In this document: piece by piece, positions 59,940 to 64,000 of the stretch
Position numbering within the stretch: position 1 is the first letter of the stretch
Layout: each line of letters starts with the position of its first letter
Assembly: GCA_002239045.1 (NCBI GenBank)
Contig: MPNN01000006.1
Span: forward strand, 186,001 to 250,000
Direction: 5' to 3'
Origin: SAR202 cluster bacterium bin127
GTDB taxonomy: Bacteria; Chloroflexota; Dehalococcoidia; Lucifugimonadales; Lucifugimonadaceae
Length of the DNA: 64,000 nt
Made by a program: the position numbers and the translations under genes
Notes under the pieces: generated by a model
Seen by the model: only the letters and a program-made list of their open reading frames with translations
Database searches by the model: none
Told to the model about the DNA's origin: nothing

Positions 59940-61163
59940 TCAGTCGATATCGACTAAGTATGGTTTCACTCTGTCTAGTATCGCATTGCCGACATCGTAC
60001 TTGCTCATCTGCGGTAGGGGTTCGACAGAGCCGTCGGTTCGGACGATGTCGACGCGATTGGTGTCGGTGCCGAATCCGCTTCCGGGTTCTGTGACATCGT
60101 TGGCGACGGTGAGGGTTGCGCCTTTGGCTTCCATCTTAGCGGCACCTTTTGCCGCGGCATCGCCGGTTTCGGCGGCGAATGCGACTTTTACCAAGCGCGG
60201 ACCGGTGGCGATTGGCATCCAATCTTCGACCGCTTCGAGATCCATCGTTAGACCGTTTCGGCCTCGTTTCTTGATCTTTTCATCGGCGAATGACTTTGGA
60301 CGAAAGTCGGAGATTGCGGCTGCCATGACGAGCACGTCAGCACCTGCGGCGGCGGGTAGAGTTGTGTCGCGCATCTCTCCGACGGTGTTGACGTTGATTA
60401 TTTCGACCCCCCATGGAGGCCGGATACCGTTCGTGGCGGTGATGAGGACGGTTTCGGCGCCGCGGTCGCGCGCGGCTTCGGCGATGGCGTAACCCATTTT
60501 TCCGGTGGAGCGGTTGGTTATGACGCGGACTGGATCTATGGGTTCGCGGGTTCCGCCGGCGGTGACTACTACGCGGCGGCCCGATAGGTCGCCCTGGCTT
60601 TTGCCGATGGCTAGGCGGATGGCGTCGACGATGTCGGGCGGTTCGCTCATTCGTCCTTCGCCGACGAGTCCGGATGCTAGGCGTCCGGCTTCGGGTCCGA
60701 CGAACAGGGCACCGCGTTTTTTGAGGGTTGCAACGTTGGACTGGGTTGAGGGTGCGCTGAACATGTCGGCATCCATTGCTGGTGCGACGACGACTGGTGC
60801 ATTGGAAGCCAAAACGGTTGCGGTTATTGCGTCGTCGGTGATACCGAGCGCCAATTTGGCGAGCAAGTTAGCTGTTGTAGGTGCGATTACGATGCAGTGT
60901 GCTTTGGTGCCGAGTAATACGTGGTCGATGTTGATTTCGGAGTTGCTGTCCCAAAGTGATGTGGTCACCGGGTTGTGGCTCAGTGCCGCGAAGGTGTTGC
61001 TGCCGATGAACCGTTGGGCCGATTCGGTCATGACGACGTCGACGTGGGCACCAAGTCTGACGAGTTCGGATGCGACATAAGCGGATTTATATGCCGCGAT
61101 CGAACCTGATACGCCGAGCACTATGCGTTTGGATGCGAGGGGTTTAGGTACTAGTGCGTCCAT
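59940..61163 (-). CDS. coaBC: Phosphopantothenoylcysteine decarboxylase / synthetase
   Basis: This 407-residue bifunctional enzyme of coenzyme A synthesis has an N-terminal flavin-dependent CoaC domain (about 1-190): LGVSGSIAAYKSAYVAS, APAMDADMFS and GRLASGLVGEGRMSEP. The C-terminal CoaB domain (about 200-407) has VVVTAGGTREPIDPVRVITN, NRSTGKMGYAIAEAA and DVLVMAAAISDFRP. The classical PAMN and ACG signatures of the decarboxylase domain read PAMD and ASG here; variation at these positions occurs in other phyla. It joins 4'-phosphopantothenate to cysteine and decarboxylates it. Confidence 0.94.
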   Translation of the reverse strand: MDALVPKPLASKRIVLGVSGSIAAYKSAYVASELVRLGAHVDVVMTESAQRFIGSNTFAALSHNPVTTSLWDSNSEINIDHVLLGTKAHCIVIAPTTANLLAKLALGITDDAITATVLASNAPVVVAPAMDADMFSAPSTQSNVATLKKRGALFVGPEAGRLASGLVGEGRMSEPPDIVDAIRLAIGKSQGDLSGRRVVVTAGGTREPIDPVRVITNRSTGKMGYAIAEAARDRGAETVLITATNGIRPPWGVEIINVNTVGEMRDTTLPAAAGADVLVMAAAISDFRPKSFADEKIKKRGRNGLTMDLEAVEDWMPIATGPRLVKVAFAAETGDAAAKGAAKMEAKGATLTVANDVTEPGSGFGTDTNRVDIVRTDGSVEPLPQMSKYDVGNAILDRVKPYLVDID

Positions 61164-61202
61164 GATGCATCAGATTGAATCGATGGGGCAGTGCCGGGGG
61201 CC

Positions 61203-61916
61203 TCACTCCCGTTCGACTACGAATTGACTTGGAAGCGCGACGGAAGATTCGCCGGAGCGATAGGCCATGACCGAATCAAATATGCCGCGTACTTCATCGG
61301 TATCTAGCGACGTCGGGACCCCGATCCTCATTTGTTCATCGCCGTCGACGGAGACCAATAGCCTGGACCCCAATGATGAACGGTACCGGTATTCCAAGTT
61401 CCAAAATCGTGCGAGTTCGATTTCGACTGACCTTGCCCGCAACGTCAGTCCGTCCTTGGTCTTGAAATCTACGCCGATCCGGGCGCGTTGCAGCGTCATC
61501 TGGTCGTCTTTCCAGCGGTAATGTGCTTCGAGGTGCAGGTAGTCGTTGACGTACGGCAGGCAGGCGTCGGGGTCCGGTCCAGCGTAGCTTCGGGGTCCGA
61601 TGGTGAATTTGACGCCGGATATGCGATTGGTTCCATGGATCACGCCGTAATTTCTAAGGTCTTCTCCGGCGACGGTAATGTCCGTCAACTGGTCGGTCGG
61701 CCAGAAATCTTGGGAACGCCAAACCCATTCGACTTGACGATCCTTGACGGCGATGATGTGGTCAAGGATTCGAAATTCGTCGTTTTCGACGACGTGATGG
61801 AGAGTCAGGTCGTCGCGAGTGCTGCGTTCGTATTCGGTTGGGCGCAACTTCGAACGCGCTCTTTGGACGTACTGGTCGACGATCTCTTCGAGCGTCGGTT
61901 TGTTGCTCCTCGCCAT
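61203..61916 (-). CDS. Hypothetical protein, 237 residues
   Basis: I do not recognise a family. The N-terminus is helical and charged (SNKPTLEEIVDQYVQRARSK). The central part has alternating beta-type segments, including FRILDHIIAVKDRQVEWVW and LHLEAHYRWKDDQMTLQRAR, and a GVKFTIGPRSYAGPDP turn. No signal peptide or membrane helix is seen. It lies between nnrDE and coaBC on the same strand with short gaps, so co-transcription with coenzyme genes is likely. Confidence 0.6.
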   Translation of the reverse strand: MARSNKPTLEEIVDQYVQRARSKLRPTEYERSTRDDLTLHHVVENDEFRILDHIIAVKDRQVEWVWRSQDFWPTDQLTDITVAGEDLRNYGVIHGTNRISGVKFTIGPRSYAGPDPDACLPYVNDYLHLEAHYRWKDDQMTLQRARIGVDFKTKDGLTLRARSVEIELARFWNLEYRYRSSLGSRLLVSVDGDEQMRIGVPTSLDTDEVRGIFDSVMAYRSGESSVALPSQFVVERE

Positions 61917-61953
61917 GTTTAACGTTCCGGGGAGTTAGTTGTTTGACCGATGG

Positions 61954-63513
61954 CTACGATGCTAACGCACGGAACGCGTCGGGCAGATGTTTCAAGAGGT
62001 CACCAGCGGTCATGGCATAGGGCGTTAGTTGTTCGCGCGCCAATAATCCTGCTTGCGAGTGCAGGTAAACGCCCAGCGACGCGGCGTCGAAAGGATCAGT
62101 TTTTGCGCATAGGCCGGCCAAAAGGCCCGCAAGTACGTCACCGGTTCCGCCTCGGGCAAGGCCGTGGTTTGGCATCATGTTGATGCGTAGGCGACCGTCG
62201 GCGGAGGCAATTAGGGTCGTCGCGCCTTTGAGAACCGCGACACAGTTGAAACGTTCAGATGCCATCTCAACCGCAGCTCGGCGGTCGGCTTCGACCTGCG
62301 ATATCGGGATGTCGAGCAATCTGGACATTTCACCGGGATGGGGCGTGATGACGAGGTTTCCGTCGAAGATCTCCCACCATTCCGGCATCTGCGACACCAA
62401 AGTCAACCCGTCGGCGTCAATGACCACCGTGTGACCTTCCCAAATATCGCGCTTGGAGGTCAATCTCGATGTCAGCTCTCGGGCACCGTAAGACAGAGAC
62501 AGTCCGACACCGAAGAGGACAGAATCGACAGCCGGGATGTTCTGTTGAATTTTCGTGAATGCGGGACCCGGCAGAACTCCGTTGGCATCTTCGTCCAACG
62601 GTAAGTAGGTGGTTTCAGGCAAGTTCCCGGCTAGTGCTTCGTACGCGCTTGTGGGTGTCGCGAGCGTGACCAAACCGACACCGGACCTTAGGCATGATTG
62701 CGTCGCAAGCGAAGCAGCTCCGACGTATGTGCTCGATCCGCAGATGAGCAGCGAACGTCCGAAATCGCCTTTGTGACCGGCGGCGTCGCGGTCTGGAAGC
62801 AGGGATTTGGCCAAGGCGAAATTGTTCACTTCGCGTTTGTAGGGCTCAGTGAGTTCGGAAGGCACATCGACGTCGAGTACTTCGATCTTGGTGCCGAAAT
62901 GCGGGTCGCCGAATCTGATCGCCGGTCCCAGTTTGTGCAACCCGACGGACAAGCACACGTCGGTTGGAAGTCCGTTATGATCGAACTCCCCTGTGTCTGG
63001 ATCTGCACCGCTGGGCATATCGATGGCGACGGTTCTTTTGCCACTGTTTTTTGCGATCTCGAACAAAGAAGCAATCGGTTCAGCGATTGGCCGGGAGATG
63101 CTGAAACCGAACACACCATCTAGGATCAAGTTTGATTTGTCGCATAAGTTTGCCATTTGGCTATGTCCGGCATCTCCATTGAGTGCCACCGCGCTACCAC
63201 CTGCTTCGTTGAACGCACACAACAACGGATCATCGTCGGGTCGCGGCAGTACTAGACCGACGATTGCGTTCACGCCAGCCTCAACCAGATATCGGGCCGC
63301 CACAATAGCGTCTCCACCGTTGTTGCCTTTTCCCGCGAGGGAAAACACGGTCGCGTGTTCGGCTTGGTCGCCTAAGTCTTCGAGGACCCATTCCGCGATC
63401 GCTCGCCCAACCCGGTCCATGAGTACCTCGAGGGTTATGGCTCCAGAATCGAACCACTGATTTTCGATGGTCTGCATCTCGGATGCGGTGACCACCTTCT
63501 GATTCGCGGTCAT
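61954..63513 (-). CDS. nnrDE: Bifunctional NAD(P)H-hydrate repair enzyme
   Basis: This 519-residue protein starts at the ATG at 63513 (AGGAG six bases upstream). The N-terminal NnrE domain (about 1-220) epimerises R-NADHX, with FSLAGKGNNGGDAIVAARYL. The C-terminal NnrD domain (about 235-519) dehydrates S-NADHX with ADP or ATP, with the nucleotide motif NHGLARGGTGDVLAGLLAG and KGDFGRSLLICGS. It rescues damaged cofactors. The frame overlaps acpS by 17 bases if an earlier ATG at 63543 is used. Confidence 0.94.
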   Translation of the reverse strand: MTANQKVVTASEMQTIENQWFDSGAITLEVLMDRVGRAIAEWVLEDLGDQAEHATVFSLAGKGNNGGDAIVAARYLVEAGVNAIVGLVLPRPDDDPLLCAFNEAGGSAVALNGDAGHSQMANLCDKSNLILDGVFGFSISRPIAEPIASLFEIAKNSGKRTVAIDMPSGADPDTGEFDHNGLPTDVCLSVGLHKLGPAIRFGDPHFGTKIEVLDVDVPSELTEPYKREVNNFALAKSLLPDRDAAGHKGDFGRSLLICGSSTYVGAASLATQSCLRSGVGLVTLATPTSAYEALAGNLPETTYLPLDEDANGVLPGPAFTKIQQNIPAVDSVLFGVGLSLSYGARELTSRLTSKRDIWEGHTVVIDADGLTLVSQMPEWWEIFDGNLVITPHPGEMSRLLDIPISQVEADRRAAVEMASERFNCVAVLKGATTLIASADGRLRINMMPNHGLARGGTGDVLAGLLAGLCAKTDPFDAASLGVYLHSQAGLLAREQLTPYAMTAGDLLKHLPDAFRALAS

Positions 63514-63526
63514 TTCAGCTCCTGAA

Positions 63527-63910
63527 TCACGGTCGCCATGCATCGTCTTGGGCCTCCATCACCACAGATGCGACGGCGAACTCTTTGGAGTGAGAGAGGC
63601 TAAGCGCTATGCGCTTGACACCCATCTTGTCGGCTCGTCTGCGTGCGTTTCCGTGGAGAGTTATCTCTGGTGGTCCGCCACGTTTGCGGGTGACTTCTAC
63701 AGATTTCCAGGGGATGCCTCGTACGCCGGTACCCAAGGCCTTCATCACGGCCTCTTTTGCCGCGAATCTGCTCGCCAATTGGGGGGCGCGATTACGGGCG
63801 TATCTGCGTTCTTCGGTGGTGAATACCTTGTTGAGAAATCGAACTGGGTACCGGTCGCGAACGGTGGCGATGCGCGGAATTTCGATGAGATCGACGCCGG
63901 TGTATATCAT
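63527..63910 (-). CDS. acpS: Holo-[acyl-carrier-protein] synthase
   Basis: This 127-residue phosphopantetheinyl transferase converts apo-ACP to holo-ACP. The metal-binding Asp lies in YTGVDLIEIPRI, followed by FTTEERRYARNR and the second box LASRFAAKEAVMKALGTG. The late ALSLSHSKEFAVASVV is also typical. It uses the coenzyme A supplied by coaBC. The ATG overlaps the stop of an upstream partial gene as ATGA. Confidence 0.95.
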   Translation of the reverse strand: MIYTGVDLIEIPRIATVRDRYPVRFLNKVFTTEERRYARNRAPQLASRFAAKEAVMKALGTGVRGIPWKSVEVTRKRGGPPEITLHGNARRRADKMGVKRIALSLSHSKEFAVASVVMEAQDDAWRP

Positions 63911-64000
63911 TTTTCAGGGACGCGAGCGGAGCCGTTGGTAGACGCAATGGTGTTGGATCGCGCCCTCAATTGGCAACCTGAAGCATCGACGGGAATTGGG
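63907..64000 (-). CDS. 3' end of an unidentified gene (continues beyond window)
   Basis: The minus strand carries an open frame of about 30 codons from the window edge to a TGA that overlaps the acpS ATG. It reads ASGCQLRARSNTIASTNG and ends ARVPEK. The overlap and the direction suggest a real upstream gene in the acpS operon. Too little is present for identification. Confidence 0.35.
   Translation of the reverse strand, partial: PIPVDASGCQLRARSNTIASTNGSARVPEK

Noticed and set aside
59940..61163. PAMD and ASG substitutions in CoaC as loss of activity
   Set aside because: These signature positions vary in other phyla, and both domains are otherwise complete.

Overview
The window is bacterial chromosomal DNA at roughly 50-55 % GC. 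Genes are dense, often overlap by 1-22 bases, and frequently start at TTG. The gene mix best fits an uncultured marine-type Chloroflexota (SAR202/Dehalococcoidia-like). It includes an Ahb-type siroheme decarboxylase fusion, an hpnCDE squalene cluster, nickel superoxide dismutase with its protease, and an IspDF fusion. It also holds catabolic flavin enzymes, a sulfatase and an amidohydrolase, and many short dispersed repeats. This placement is inferred from gene content, since no rRNA is present.

Layout: 1-2.6 kb holds a PrpD-family C-terminus, a ThDP enzyme and a cupin. 2.7-3.7 kb holds divergent sodN and sodX. 3.8-10.3 kb is a minus-strand tetrapyrrole operon (fused ahbAB, precorrin-2 dehydrogenase, hemC, cobA-hemD, hemB) that runs into an arsenic module (aquaglyceroporin, arsC). 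10.4-14.7 kb encodes squalene synthesis (prenyl synthase, hpnC, hpnD, hpnE). 14.8-17.8 kb is a divergent hsp20/clp pair sharing a control region with inverted repeats. 17.9-28.4 kb is housekeeping: a DedA-like protein, ispDF, cysS, secG, gatB, pcm and sufBCDU. 28.4-32.4 kb holds an oligopeptide-type lipoprotein, a sugar epimerase and an NMT1-like binding protein.

32.4-37.9 kb is an accessory island full of dispersed repeats. It contains a relBE locus whose toxin gene is broken by a repeat copy, a frameshifted IS1595-family transposase, and a DNA methyltransferase-HNH nuclease fusion. The 5' end of that fusion gene carries about 13 tandem copies of an 8-bp unit. Because 8 is not a multiple of 3, the tract should switch the gene on and off. 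As assembled, the ribosome-binding-site-preceded ATG is out of frame with the enzyme body, so the gene reads as OFF, and losing one unit restores the frame. Two coupled small genes follow (a basic RGRP peptide and a DUF2513 protein). This phase-variable restriction-modification candidate is the most interesting system in the window.

37.9-50.5 kb is mostly minus-strand: dehydrogenases, a tandem ABM protein, a locally duplicated segment (a decayed SDR tail plus a shared 25-bp promoter-like box), an MFS exporter, two ABC-2 exporters, an amidohydrolase and a beta-propeller. REP-like palindromes lie between the genes. 50.5-64 kb holds a NYN-domain protein with a structured leader, a PD40 lipoprotein, an LLM flavin monooxygenase, an orphan AbrB protein, an M20 peptidase, an AlkD-like protein, a sulfatase, an acyl-CoA-dehydrogenase-like monooxygenase, coaBC, nnrDE and acpS. 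No tRNA, rRNA or CRISPR array was recognised.
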